The translations under genes were made by a program, and so were the position numbers. The notes below the pieces were generated by a model. The model searched no databases. It was not told the origin of the DNA and was given only the letters and a program-made list of their open reading frames with translations. Below are positions 8,766 through 17,955 of a stretch of DNA of 64,000 nt, one piece after another. Each line of letters begins with the position of its first letter. The first letter of the stretch is position 1. Source of the DNA: Thiogranum sp. (GTDB lineage: Bacteria > Pseudomonadota > Gammaproteobacteria > DSM-19610); contig JASBSS010000024.1 of the NCBI GenBank assembly GCA_030148805.1, forward strand, positions 1 to 64,000. Reading direction: 5' to 3'.

Positions 8766-10079
8766 TCAAGCACATACCATATTTCTCCCGCGTGCCTTGG
8801 CGGCATAGAGAGCCTGATCGGCGCTGTTGAGCAGTTGGGTGAGGGTCATCTCGGGCCGGTTCTGGTTGGAGGCAACCCCGATACTCACCGTGATATTCAC
8901 CCCGGCGGGCTTGAGCGCCTCGATTTCGCGGCGCAGGCCTTCGGCACAGGAATGCGCGTTGCTGGACTGGCAGCAGGGTACCAGCACGGCGAACTCCTCG
9001 CCGCCGAAGCGCACCGCCATGGCGTTGTCCGGCAGCCGTTCCAGCAGCAGCTGCCCCAGGCTCTCCAGCACCCGGTCACCCGCGATATGCCCCAGGTTGT
9101 CATTGATCTGCTTGAAGTGGTCGATATCCAGCAGCGCCGCGGCCACCGGATAATTTCCGCGATCGGCAAGGAACTGCTCGCCGTGATCGAGCAAGTAGCG
9201 GCGGTTGTAGACGCGTGTCAGGCTGTCGGTGATGGCCAGGCGGTGCATGCTCTCGGTCTGGCGTTTGAGGGCGGCGAACTGCTGCTTGATCAGCAGCAGC
9301 GAACGGATCCGCGCCATCAGGATTTCCTCGACGATCGGCTTGGCGACGAAGTCGTTGGCGCCTGCGTGGAAGACTTCGATCTGGCGCTCGTCGGCCTCCG
9401 CTCCCGTCAATACCAGGACCGGCATTTCCTGCTGGGAATAATGGAACCGGGTACGGATGGCGTGCAGCAGGTCGCCCCCGGTGAGGCGTCCCTGAAGGAA
9501 GAAATCGGTGATCACGATATCGAAGCCTTCGTCGGCCCGCGGACCGCCGGCGGCGGTATCCTGCAACAGCTCCAGTGCCTCCTCGGCATGGGTGGTGTGG
9601 ATCACCTGGAGGCCGTGATGTTCCATCAGGCGCAGCATCAGGGTGGCGGTAAGCTGGCTATCCTCGACGTAGAGGATGCGCCCGACCAGACCGGAGTTGC
9701 GCTGCATGAAATTCTGGATGAAGCTGGCGAACGCCTGGTAGCCGAGGGATTTGTCGAAGTAGTCGGTCACGCCGGCGGCGAAACCCTCGCGCAGCAACCG
9801 GGTATCGGCATCGCCCGAGACCACGATGATCGGCGTATAGCGATGATGACTGGAGGCGCGGACATGGCGGCTGAATTCCAGGCCGTCCTTGTCGGCCAGC
9901 AGCAGCGCCGTGGTGATGAGATCGAAGCGCTGGCGCTCCAGCCAGGCGCAACCTTCCTGCACACTGCCACAGGTGGTGATTTCGGTCTCCGGCATTTCCT
10001 CGTTGAGCACGCGCACGATGATCGTGCGCGCGACCTCGGAGCTGTCGACTACCAGAATGCGATTAATTTTTCGAGGCAT
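8766..10079 (-). CDS. response regulator with two receiver domains and a GGDEF diguanylate cyclase domain
   Basis: The architecture is REC-REC-GGDEF in 437 residues, like PleD. It would make c-di-GMP from two GTP. The active-site motif is GGEEF at about residues 359-363. The second receiver keeps its phospho-acceptor (Asp192 in VITDFF), but the first has alanine (Ala58 in ITTALL) at the matching position, so it probably cannot be phosphorylated. I do not see an RxxD inhibitory site at the usual distance from GGEEF. The ATG at 10079 is preferred over an upstream GTG at 10091. The gene lies between ftsX and rpoH on the same strand, and no partner kinase is nearby. Confidence 0.93.
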   Translation of the reverse strand: MPRKINRILVVDSSEVARTIIVRVLNEEMPETEITTCGSVQEGCAWLERQRFDLITTALLLADKDGLEFSRHVRASSHHRYTPIIVVSGDADTRLLREGFAAGVTDYFDKSLGYQAFASFIQNFMQRNSGLVGRILYVEDSQLTATLMLRLMEHHGLQVIHTTHAEEALELLQDTAAGGPRADEGFDIVITDFFLQGRLTGGDLLHAIRTRFHYSQQEMPVLVLTGAEADERQIEVFHAGANDFVAKPIVEEILMARIRSLLLIKQQFAALKRQTESMHRLAITDSLTRVYNRRYLLDHGEQFLADRGNYPVAAALLDIDHFKQINDNLGHIAGDRVLESLGQLLLERLPDNAMAVRFGGEEFAVLVPCCQSSNAHSCAEGLRREIEALKPAGVNITVSIGVASNQNRPEMTLTQLLNSADQALYAAKARGRNMVCA

Positions 10080-10219
10080 TGACCCATACACCGATTTCTT
10101 GGCAATTTTTTTTGTGAAGGTACGTTACAGCCACATCCTGGTTATAGCGGCGCCTGGGGGACAGATCTTTAAGCGCTAAAAGTTGGCGTAAGTTACCGCC
10201 GTCAGGAGGTTTTTTGTGT

Positions 10220-11152
10220 TCAGCCGGGTTCGATGGTGGCCAGATGCCGGCTCACTGCTATCCAGGCGCCGACCAGACCCAGCAGTGCGCCGCAAAGCAG
10301 CAGTAGCAGCCATTGGCCGGGCTCGAGCAGATGCAGGCGGAAGCTGCTTTCGTAGAGACCGGCCAGTTCGCGCACCGGCGCGTTGAGTTGCACGAACGCC
10401 AGCGCCAGGAGCAGCGCGGCCAACAGGGCGCCGCCGAAACCATACCACAGGCCGCTGTAGAGAAACGGCCGGCGGATGAACGCCCCGGTGGCGCCGATCA
10501 ACTTGGTGATTTCGATTTCTTCGCGTCGGTTCTGGATTTCCAGCCGGATGGTGTTGCCGGTAATCAATAGCACCGCCAGCGCCAGCAGGGCGGAGAGTAT
10601 CCAGATCGCCCGCTGCACGATATCCACCAGCGCGTTGAAACGCTTCACCCATTGCAAGTCGAGTTGTGCCAGCTCGACTTGCGGCAACGCCTGCAGGCGT
10701 TGTTTCAGCGCCGCCGCGGCCTCCGGCCGCGTGGCCTCGGCGGCGGGCTTGAGCGCCAGAACCGCGGGCAACGGGTTTTCGTCCAGGATATCCAGGGTAT
10801 CCCCGAAGCCCGAGAGTTGACGGAACTCGGCCAGCGCCTCTTGCGGAGTGATCAGGCGCAAACGTTCGATTTCGGGCCACTGCGCGAGTTTTTCCCGCAA
10901 CGCCTCGGCCTGCTCGATACTGACATCGTGGCGCAGAAACAACGACAGATTGGCGCCCCCGTCCCATTGCGAGCCGAGCCGCTGCAAGTTGTCGGTCAGG
11001 ATATACAACCCGGAGGGCAACGCCAGGGCGATGCCGATGACCGCCGCGGTCATCAGCGACGCCAGCGGGGCGCGGTAAAGCCGTCCCAGGCTGTTGAGCG
11101 CCACCTGGACATGACGCAGGAAGTACACCCGCAGCGCCGCCGGCGGCCTCAT
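10220..11152 (-). CDS. ftsX: cell division ABC transporter-like permease FtsX
   Basis: A 310-residue protein with the FtsX layout: a cytoplasmic N-terminus, a first helix around residues 35-55, a large periplasmic loop that would recruit EnvC-type amidase activators, then three helices in the last 130 residues. FtsEX couples ATP hydrolysis to septal peptidoglycan hydrolysis. The start codon overlaps the ftsE stop by 4 bases, which is typical of the ftsEX pair. Confidence 0.95.
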   Translation of the reverse strand: MRPPAALRVYFLRHVQVALNSLGRLYRAPLASLMTAAVIGIALALPSGLYILTDNLQRLGSQWDGGANLSLFLRHDVSIEQAEALREKLAQWPEIERLRLITPQEALAEFRQLSGFGDTLDILDENPLPAVLALKPAAEATRPEAAAALKQRLQALPQVELAQLDLQWVKRFNALVDIVQRAIWILSALLALAVLLITGNTIRLEIQNRREEIEITKLIGATGAFIRRPFLYSGLWYGFGGALLAALLLALAFVQLNAPVRELAGLYESSFRLHLLEPGQWLLLLLCGALLGLVGAWIAVSRHLATIEPG

Positions 11153-11826
11153 TGCGGGGGCGCCAGCACTTCGGGGTTGAGCAGGCGTCCCTGGTGCAGG
11201 CGCAACTGCGGGTGCCCCATGCGGGCGATCAGATCCAGGTCGTGGCTGGCGATCAAAACGGTGACCCCGACGCGATTGAATTCCTCGAACAACCGCATGA
11301 TGTCACGCGAGAGCTCCGGATCGAGATTGCCGGTGGGTTCGTCGGCCAGCAGCAGTGGTGGTTTGTTGACCACGGCGCGCGCGATTCCCACGCGCTGCTG
11401 CTCACCGCCGGAAAGGGTGATGGGCAGGGCCCGCTCTTTGTCCAGCAGACCGACCTTGTCGAGCGCGGCCCGTACGCGCCGGGCGATGTCCTGGTGGCGA
11501 TGTCCGGCGATCACCAACGGCAGGGCGACGTTGTCGAACACCGTACGATCGAACAGCAGGCGGTAGTTCTGGAAGATCATGCCGATTTTGCGGCGCACCA
11601 GCGGAACCTTGCGCTTGCCCGTGCGGGTGAGGTTTTCGCCGTCGAGAAACAGCTGGCCACGGGTGGCGCGCTCGAGCAGCGCGATGAGTTTCAGCAGCGT
11701 GCTCTTGCCGGCACCCGAATGGCCGGTCAGAAAGGCCATCGCGCCCGCCGGCAGGTGGAAACTCACCCCTTGCAGGGCGTCGCGGCCTTCGGGATAGCGT
11801 TTGCTGATATTGTCGAAGCGGATCAT
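11149..11826 (-). CDS. ftsE: cell division ATP-binding protein FtsE
   Basis: A 225-residue ABC ATPase with Walker A GHSGAGKST, Q-loop FQNYRLL, signature LSGGEQQR, Walker B LLLADEPTGNLDP and switch histidine SHD. FtsE pairs with FtsX in the divisome. It lies 29 bases downstream of ftsY and overlaps ftsX by 4 bases, reproducing the conserved ftsY-ftsE-ftsX order. Confidence 0.97.
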   Translation of the reverse strand: MIRFDNISKRYPEGRDALQGVSFHLPAGAMAFLTGHSGAGKSTLLKLIALLERATRGQLFLDGENLTRTGKRKVPLVRRKIGMIFQNYRLLFDRTVFDNVALPLVIAGHRHQDIARRVRAALDKVGLLDKERALPITLSGGEQQRVGIARAVVNKPPLLLADEPTGNLDPELSRDIMRLFEEFNRVGVTVLIASHDLDLIARMGHPQLRLHQGRLLNPEVLAPPQ

Positions 11827-11855
11827 TACCCTGTCAGGCCGGGCGCGAAGCCGGT

Positions 11856-12854
11856 TCAGTCACGAGTTTCAAACAGCGCGTCGACAAATTCACCGGCGTT
11901 GAAGACACGTAGATCCTCCATCGCCTCGCCGACGCCGATAAAACGGATGGGGATGGCCAGTTGTCGGGCGATGGCGAAAATAATGCCGCCTTTGGCGGTG
12001 CCGTCGAGCTTGGTCAAGGTGATGCCACTGACTTTCATGGCCTGGCTGAACTGGCGGGCCTGGTTGAGCGCGTTCTGGCCCGTGCCGGCGTCCACCACCA
12101 GCATCACTTCGTGCGGCGCGCCGGGGTCGAGCTTGCCCAGCACGCGGCCGATCTTCTTCAGTTCTTCCATCAGGTTGGCCTGGGTATGCAGGCGCCCGGC
12201 GGTGTCGGCGATCAAAACATCGACGTTGCGCGACTGGGCCGCCTGCAGGGCGTCGTAGATCACCGAGGCGGAATCCGCGCCCTGCTGTTGGGCGATCACC
12301 GGAACCTGGTTGCGTTCGCCCCAGGTCTGCAACTGTTCCACCGCCGCGGCGCGGAAGGTGTCGCCGGCCGCCAGCATCACCGACAGCCCCTGGTCTTGCA
12401 GGTGGCGCGCGATTTTGCCGATGGTGGTGGTTTTGCCGGCGCCGTTGATGCCGACCATCAGGAGCACGAAGGGTCGGGTCTCGGGCGGGATGCGCAGCGG
12501 AACACCGACCGGTTCGAGCAGGGCGCGCATGTCGTCGCGCAGGGCGGTCATCAACGCCTCGCTATCATTGAGCTGCTTGCGCGCTACCCGTTGGGTGAGG
12601 CTCTGAATAATGCTCTCGGTCGCTTCAATGCCGACATCGGCGCTCAGCAGCTGGGTTTCCAGTTCCTCGAGCAGCTCGTCGTCGATTTGCCTGCGCCCGG
12701 CCACGAGCCCGGCGATGCCCGAGCCCAGGCCCTCGCGGGTCTTCGCCAATCCGGCCTTCAGGCGGCTGAACAGCCCCGGTTTTTTTGCGGTATCCTCCCC
12801 TGGGCCGTCGCCCTCGCGTTTCTCGGGTGGGTTTTTTTTGCCGAAACCAAACAT
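11856..12854 (-). CDS. ftsY: signal recognition particle receptor FtsY
   Basis: A 332-residue SRP-receptor GTPase that docks ribosome-nascent chain complexes at the membrane. After a charged N-terminal linker of about 30 residues come the four-helix N domain and the G domain with GINGAGKTTTIGK, DTAGR, TKLDGTAKGG and the C-terminal GVGEAMEDLRVF segment. The acidic A domain is much shorter than in Escherichia coli (332 against about 497 residues), as is common outside enterics. It is divergent from the M16 peptidase gene, with 73 bases between the starts. Confidence 0.97.
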   Translation of the reverse strand: MFGFGKKNPPEKREGDGPGEDTAKKPGLFSRLKAGLAKTREGLGSGIAGLVAGRRQIDDELLEELETQLLSADVGIEATESIIQSLTQRVARKQLNDSEALMTALRDDMRALLEPVGVPLRIPPETRPFVLLMVGINGAGKTTTIGKIARHLQDQGLSVMLAAGDTFRAAAVEQLQTWGERNQVPVIAQQQGADSASVIYDALQAAQSRNVDVLIADTAGRLHTQANLMEELKKIGRVLGKLDPGAPHEVMLVVDAGTGQNALNQARQFSQAMKVSGITLTKLDGTAKGGIIFAIARQLAIPIRFIGVGEAMEDLRVFNAGEFVDALFETRD

Positions 12855-12927
12855 CGCAGTTGCTGTCTACACAGGTCTGCGTATCCTATCACCCCACCGC
12901 GGGGTACGAAAACAGAAGGAGTAGAGA

Positions 12928-14292
12928 ATGCGGGGATGGCTCGCGCTGGCCGTCGGCCTGTTCACGGCGGTCAGTTATGCCGGTTCGCCGGTACACGAAT
13001 TCAAGCTCGATAATGGCCTCAGGCTGATTGTCAAGGAAGACCACCGGGCGCCGGTCATGGTGTCTCAAGTGTGGTACAAGGTGGGCTCCAGTTACGAACA
13101 TGACGGCATAACGGGGCTGTCGCATGTGCTGGAGCACATGATGTTCAAGGGTACCAAAGCCCATCCCGCCGGAGAGTTCTCGCGGATCATCGCCGAAAAC
13201 GGCGGTCGCGAGAACGCCTTCACCAGCCGCGATTACACCGCGTATTTCCAGACCATGGAGGCCAGCCGTCTACCGGTGAGCTTCGAGCTGGAAGCCGATC
13301 GCATGCGCAACCTGGTGCTGCCTGCCGAGGAGTTCAAAAAAGAAGTGCAGGTGGTGATGGAGGAGCGGCGCATGCGCACCGACGACAACCCTCAGGCGCT
13401 GACTTACGAACAGTTCAACGCCACCGCCTATGCCAGCAGCCCCTATCGTATTCCCACCATCGGTTGGATGGGTGACTTGAAGTTGATGCGGGTGGAGGAT
13501 CTGCGCGACTGGTACGCCAAATGGTACGCGCCCGACAACGCCACGGTGGTGGTGGTCGGCGACGTGGACCCGCAGGCGGTCTATCGGCTGGCAAAAAAAT
13601 ACTTCGGCCCGCTCAAGCCCAGCCATGTCATTGCACCCAAGCCGCGCGAGGAGATCGCGCAATACGGGCCCAAGCGCATTGTCGTCAAGGCGCCGGCCAA
13701 GCTGCCGTCTTTGCTGATGGGCTACAAGGCACCCGTGGTGCTGAACGCGAAAACCGAATGGGAGCCTTACGCCCTGGAGGTCCTGGCCAGTGTGCTCGAC
13801 GGCGGCGACAGCGCGCGACTGGCCAGCCGCCTGGTGCGGGGTGAGGCGGTCGCGGCCAGTGCCGGCGCGGGATACGACGCCTTCGACCGCAAGGAGACGC
13901 TGTTTCTGTTCTCCGGCATACCGTCCAACGGGCATAACGTCGCCGATCTGGAAAAGGCGCTGCGGGCGCAGATCCGCGAGGTGCAGGATGAGCCGGTCAG
14001 CGCCGCCGAGCTGGCGCGGGTCAAGGCACAGATCAAGGCCGACAAAATCTACGAACAGGACTCGATCTTCTATCAGGCGATGCAGATCGGCATGCTCGAG
14101 ACGGTCGGTCTGAGCTGGAAGGACGCGGAGCAGTACTTTTCGCGTATCGACGCGGTAACGGCGCAGCAGGTCCAGGCGGTGGCCAGGAAATACCTGGTCG
14201 ACGACCGCCTGACCGTGGCCGAACTCTCCCCCCAGCCGATCGATCCGAAACACCCGCCACGCGAAGGAGGCGTCGCCGGACATGTTCGCTAG
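12928..14292 (+). CDS. M16-family zinc metallopeptidase, catalytic subunit
   Basis: A 454-residue insulinase-family protein with an N-terminal signal peptide (cleavage likely after SYA, about residue 18), so it acts in the periplasm. The inverted zinc motif HVLEH is present at residues 66-70, and the downstream acidic ligand region is EVQVVMEERR (about 135-144), so it should be active. It is followed, with an 11-base overlap, by a second M16 protein lacking the motif. Active/inactive pairs of this kind form heterodimers. The pair lies next to ftsY, as in Pseudomonas. The substrate is unknown. Confidence 0.93.
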   Translation: MRGWLALAVGLFTAVSYAGSPVHEFKLDNGLRLIVKEDHRAPVMVSQVWYKVGSSYEHDGITGLSHVLEHMMFKGTKAHPAGEFSRIIAENGGRENAFTSRDYTAYFQTMEASRLPVSFELEADRMRNLVLPAEEFKKEVQVVMEERRMRTDDNPQALTYEQFNATAYASSPYRIPTIGWMGDLKLMRVEDLRDWYAKWYAPDNATVVVVGDVDPQAVYRLAKKYFGPLKPSHVIAPKPREEIAQYGPKRIVVKAPAKLPSLLMGYKAPVVLNAKTEWEPYALEVLASVLDGGDSARLASRLVRGEAVAASAGAGYDAFDRKETLFLFSGIPSNGHNVADLEKALRAQIREVQDEPVSAAELARVKAQIKADKIYEQDSIFYQAMQIGMLETVGLSWKDAEQYFSRIDAVTAQQVQAVARKYLVDDRLTVAELSPQPIDPKHPPREGGVAGHVR

Positions 14293-15619
14293 AAAGAATT
14301 CGTTGCTCGCTTATGCCTGGCTGTTCCTGGCGCTGGCGTTCGCCGGCGGCGCGCAGGCGCTGCCCCAGATCCAGAGCTGGAGCACAGCCGGCGGTACCAA
14401 GGTGTTGTTTGTGGCGGCGCACGAGTTGCCGATGCTGGATGTGCGCGTCGTCTTCGACGCCGGTAGTGCTCGCGACGGCTCGCTGCACGGTGTGGCCGCC
14501 TTGACCAACAGCATGCTGGGCAAAGGTGCGGGCGGGAAGAATGCCGACGCCATCGCCGCGGGCTTCGAACAGCGCGGCGCCCAGTTCGGTTCGGGCTCCG
14601 AGCGCGATATGGCCTGGTTGTCGCTGCGCAGCCTCAGCGAACCCGATCTGCTCACGCCTTCGCTGCAATTGTTTCGCAGCATACTCGGGCAGCCGGATTT
14701 CCCCGTCGCCGATTTCAAGCGCGAGCGACAGCTGACGCTGACCGGGCTCGAATACCAACAACAGCAACCCAAGTCGATTGCCGAAAACGCCTTCTATCGT
14801 GCCGTTTACGGCCAGCACCCCTACGCGGCCAACCCCGACGGCAACCCCGAGAGCGTGGCGGCGTTGCGCATCCAGGACCTCAAGGCCTTTTATCGGCGCT
14901 ATTACGTGGCCGGTAACGCGATTCTGGTTTTGGTCGGCGATATCGACCGCAAGCGGGCCGAGGCGGTGGCCGAGGACATCGCTGCGGCCTTGCCGCCGGG
15001 CAAGAAGGCCGCGGCGCTACCCGAAGTGGCGCCGCTGGAAAAGGCGTCCACCGAGTTCATCGAGCATCCTTCTAGCCAAAGTCATGTGTTGATGGGGGCG
15101 CCGGGGATGCGCCGCGGTGACCCGGATTATTTCGCCCTGTACGTCGGCAATCATATTCTCGGCGGCAGCGGCTTGACCTCGCGTATCAGCGAGGAGATCC
15201 GCGAAAAACGCGGTCTCTCGTACAGCGCCTACAGCTACTTCATACCGATGAAGCGCAAAGGGCCGTACACCCTCGGTTTCCAGACGCGAACCAGCAAGCG
15301 CGACGAGGCGTTGTCGGTATTGCGCGAGACGTTGCGTAAATTTGTCGATCAAGGGCCCAGTGCCGAGGAGCTGAAGGCGGCCAAGGATAATATCATCGGC
15401 GGTTTTCCGCTGGCGGTCTCGAGCAATAGCAAAATCACCGAGTACCTGGCCATGATCGGTTTCTACGGTCTGCCCCTGGATTATCTGGCGAGCTTTCCCG
15501 ACAAGGTCGCGGCGGTCACGGCGGAGCAGATCCGCGACGCGTTCCAACGGCGGGTGAAGGTGGACGATATGGTCACCGTGATCGTCGGCACCCAATCCTC
15601 CGGGTCGGCCGCGCCGTGA
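14282..15619 (+). CDS. M16-family peptidase-like protein, non-catalytic partner
   Basis: A 445-residue protein with a signal peptide (about residues 1-25, ending GGAQA) and the two-domain M16 fold, including the RGLSYSAYSYF-like segment (KRGLSYSAYS) that helps form the substrate cavity. At the place of the HxxEH zinc motif the sequence reads HGVAALTNSM, so the zinc-binding residues are absent and it is presumably the non-catalytic half of a heterodimer with the preceding gene. The 11-base overlap implies coupled translation. Confidence 0.91.
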   Translation: MFARKNSLLAYAWLFLALAFAGGAQALPQIQSWSTAGGTKVLFVAAHELPMLDVRVVFDAGSARDGSLHGVAALTNSMLGKGAGGKNADAIAAGFEQRGAQFGSGSERDMAWLSLRSLSEPDLLTPSLQLFRSILGQPDFPVADFKRERQLTLTGLEYQQQQPKSIAENAFYRAVYGQHPYAANPDGNPESVAALRIQDLKAFYRRYYVAGNAILVLVGDIDRKRAEAVAEDIAAALPPGKKAAALPEVAPLEKASTEFIEHPSSQSHVLMGAPGMRRGDPDYFALYVGNHILGGSGLTSRISEEIREKRGLSYSAYSYFIPMKRKGPYTLGFQTRTSKRDEALSVLRETLRKFVDQGPSAEELKAAKDNIIGGFPLAVSSNSKITEYLAMIGFYGLPLDYLASFPDKVAAVTAEQIRDAFQRRVKVDDMVTVIVGTQSSGSAAP

Positions 15620-15790
15620 GCCACCTTGAGCGAAAGGCTTACAGGTTTTTAAGAACAGGCTGACAGTTTTTTCCGAAAATCCCCCTGAGTCACCGGTCCT
15701 CACTGCGCTAGGCTGGGTCTGGCTGGCGCTCCGCCGGCAACCGTCGCCGGGGTATGCCGGCGTGACAATGAAGATTCAGGGAGGAATCTC

Positions 15791-16477
15791 ATGCCTAGAC
15801 AGAATGTTTGCCTGGCGCTGTGCCTGATGGGCGCCGCCCTTGTGTTCTCCGCCCCCGCGGTCGTCGCCGGAACGTTGATCTCCGAGCTTTTCTACGATGC
15901 CAGCGGCAGCGATACCGGCCTGGCCTTCGTCGAACTGTTCGGCATGCCCGGCGAGAGTGTCGACGGCCTGGTGCTCGAGGGGATCAACGGCCAGAATGGG
16001 AGCGTCTACACCAGTCTGGCCTTGGCGGGCGTCATCCCCGCGGACGGCGTGTTCGTCATTGGCGACGACGCTGGCGGCGGTGCGTCCCTGGTGCCGGGAA
16101 GCGATATGGTCGGTGACGTGGACTACCAGAACGGTCCCGACTCGGTGGTGCTGCGCGGCCCCGGCGGTATTCTGGACGCCCTGGGTTATGGCAGTTTCGG
16201 TCCCACGGACACCTTTGCCGGGGAGGGGGCCGCGGCTCCCGATCCGCCCGCGGGCAGTAGCATCGCGCGTCTCAATCCGCTGCTGGACACCGATGACAAC
16301 AGTGTCGATTTCGGTGTACTGGACGTACCCACCCCCGGGACGGTGCCGGCGCTCGCCAGCGTGCCGCTGCCGGCGGCTTTCTGGCTGTTCGGCGCGGGGC
16401 TGTTGGGGATCTGGAGTGTCGCCAGGGGAAGAACACCGATCCCCGGAGGTCGTGTGGCGGCCGTCGCCGGGAGTTGA
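15791..16477 (+). CDS. VPLPA-CTERM sorting-domain protein with lamin-tail-like domain
   Basis: A 228-residue secreted protein. It has an N-terminal signal peptide (about residues 1-26, ending VVAG), a central domain starting LISELFYDASGSDTGLAFVEL that resembles lamin-tail (LTD) domains, and a C-terminal VPLPAAFWLFGAGLLGIWSVAR segment in short: VPLPA motif, hydrophobic helix, then arginines. That tripartite end is the exosortase-type VPLPA-CTERM sorting signal. About 14 extra residues follow the basic cluster, which is unusual. It sits alone between the M16 pair and rsmD, with a good AGGGAGG ribosome site. No exosortase gene is in the window and the function is unknown. Confidence 0.8.
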   Translation: MPRQNVCLALCLMGAALVFSAPAVVAGTLISELFYDASGSDTGLAFVELFGMPGESVDGLVLEGINGQNGSVYTSLALAGVIPADGVFVIGDDAGGGASLVPGSDMVGDVDYQNGPDSVVLRGPGGILDALGYGSFGPTDTFAGEGAAAPDPPAGSSIARLNPLLDTDDNSVDFGVLDVPTPGTVPALASVPLPAAFWLFGAGLLGIWSVARGRTPIPGGRVAAVAGS

Positions 16478-16511
16478 CCTGACGCTTGCCGCTGCGCACC
16501 ATGCGGGGCTT

Positions 16512-17084
16512 ATGGGTGGGCGGGCAGGCAATCAGATCAGGATTATCGGCGGACAGTGGCGCGGGCGGCGGCTGAGTTTTCCGACGGCGGCCGGCTTGCG
16601 TCCCACCTCCGACCGTATGCGCGAAACCCTGTTCAACTGGCTGGCGCCGGTGTTGCCCGGCGCCAGCTGTCTCGACCTGTTCGCCGGCAGCGGTGCGCTT
16701 GGTTTCGAGGCCGCTTCGCGTGGCGCGGCCCGCGTGGTGATGAATGACCGGGAATGCGAGGTCGCCGAGGCATTGCGCGCCGCGCGCGCCGTCCTGGATG
16801 CGCACCAGGTGGAGATTTATTCGCTGGACATGGCCGATTGTCTGGCCCGCTGTGACGAGACCTTCGATATCGTGTTTCTGGACCCTCCGTTCGCCCGACC
16901 GGAGCTGCTCGATGCGGCGCTCGACCGTTTGGTCGGGATGCAGCGGTTGCGCGACGGCGCATTGATTTATGTCGAACAGCCGCGCACGCGGGCTGCAGAT
17001 CCCCTGCCGGCGGGTTGCAGGCTCCATCGCCGGAAGCAGGCCGGAGCGGTCGATTATCGCCTGTACCGCTGCGGCGCTGGCTGA
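16512..17084 (+). CDS. rsmD: 16S rRNA (guanine966-N2)-methyltransferase RsmD
   Basis: A 190-residue SAM-dependent methyltransferase that modifies G966 of 16S rRNA during 30S assembly. It begins with the family pattern IRIIGGQWRGRRL, followed by RPTSDRMRETLFNWL, the SAM-binding DLFAGSGALGFEAASRG and the catalytic DPPF (about residues 125-128). The frame is open far upstream through the preceding gene, but the ATG at 16512 places the conserved N-terminus correctly. It lies upstream of coaD. Confidence 0.95.
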   Translation: MGGRAGNQIRIIGGQWRGRRLSFPTAAGLRPTSDRMRETLFNWLAPVLPGASCLDLFAGSGALGFEAASRGAARVVMNDRECEVAEALRAARAVLDAHQVEIYSLDMADCLARCDETFDIVFLDPPFARPELLDAALDRLVGMQRLRDGALIYVEQPRTRAADPLPAGCRLHRRKQAGAVDYRLYRCGAG

Positions 17085-17163
17085 AGCGCCGCCGCGACGC
17101 TGGGGTTGTGGCCCCGGGCTTTTGTGCGTAGATTTCTCAGCACAGTGATTTCCAAGACGAATC

Positions 17164-17643
17164 ATGACGCAGATTGCGGTTTATCCCGGGACCTTTGATC
17201 CCATCACCAACGGTCATACCGATCTGATCGAGCGTGCCGCGCGACGTTTCGACCGGGTGCTGGTGGCTATTCACCGCAGTGGCTCGAAACAGCCCGCGTT
17301 CACCTGGGAGGAGCGGATCGGGTTGGCGCGTGAAGTCCTGGCCGGAATCGAGGCCGTCGAGGTGCAGGGTTTCGAGGGTTTGCTGGTCGACTTCATGCGC
17401 GCTCGCGGCGCGGGGGTCATTTTACGCGGTTTGCGGGCCGTTTCGGATTTCGAGTACGAGTTTCAGCTTGCCAGCATGAACCGCCAGTTGGCGCCTGAAA
17501 TCGAGACCCTCTTCATGACGCCGGACGAGCATTACGCCTATGTCTCCTCGAGTCTCGTGCGCGAAATTGCAGGACTTGGCGGCGATGTGACGCCATTTGT
17601 CCATAAAAAGGTAGTGGCTGCATTCAATCGGCGTTTGCGATAG
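17164..17643 (+). CDS. coaD: phosphopantetheine adenylyltransferase
   Basis: A 159-residue enzyme of coenzyme A synthesis that joins ATP and 4'-phosphopantetheine to give dephospho-CoA. It has the nucleotidyltransferase motif [10 protein letters not shown] (HxGH-type, residues 9-18), the [12 protein letters not shown] segment and the C-terminal SSSLVREIA motif. Length matches the family. The ferredoxin gene follows 54 bases later, as in Pseudomonas. Confidence 0.97.
   Translation: MTQIAVYPGTFDPITNGHTDLIERAARRFDRVLVAIHRSGSKQPAFTWEERIGLAREVLAGIEAVEVQGFEGLLVDFMRARGAGVILRGLRAVSDFEYEFQLASMNRQLAPEIETLFMTPDEHYAYVSSSLVREIAGLGGDVTPFVHKKVVAAFNRRLR

Positions 17644-17954
<311 letters not shown>

Positions 17955-17955
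<1 letters not shown>

Noticed and set aside
14282-15619. Possible pseudogene because the M16 zinc motif is absent
   Set aside because: The frame is intact and full-length with a signal peptide. Active/inactive M16 pairs are a normal arrangement, so this is a functional non-catalytic partner.
15724-15739. Sigma-54-like TGGC...GGCA spacing 52 bases upstream of the VPLPA-CTERM gene
   Set aside because: The GG and GC pairs are 10 bases apart as required, but the -12 element reads CGGCA rather than TTGCA, and such matches are common in GC-rich DNA.
15897-16511. Long upstream extension of the rsmD frame, and similar upstream extensions of radC, ruvX, apbE and ppk1
   Set aside because: The added residues overlap other genes or lack any conserved sequence. 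The chosen starts place the family N-termini correctly and most have a ribosome site or a start-stop overlap.
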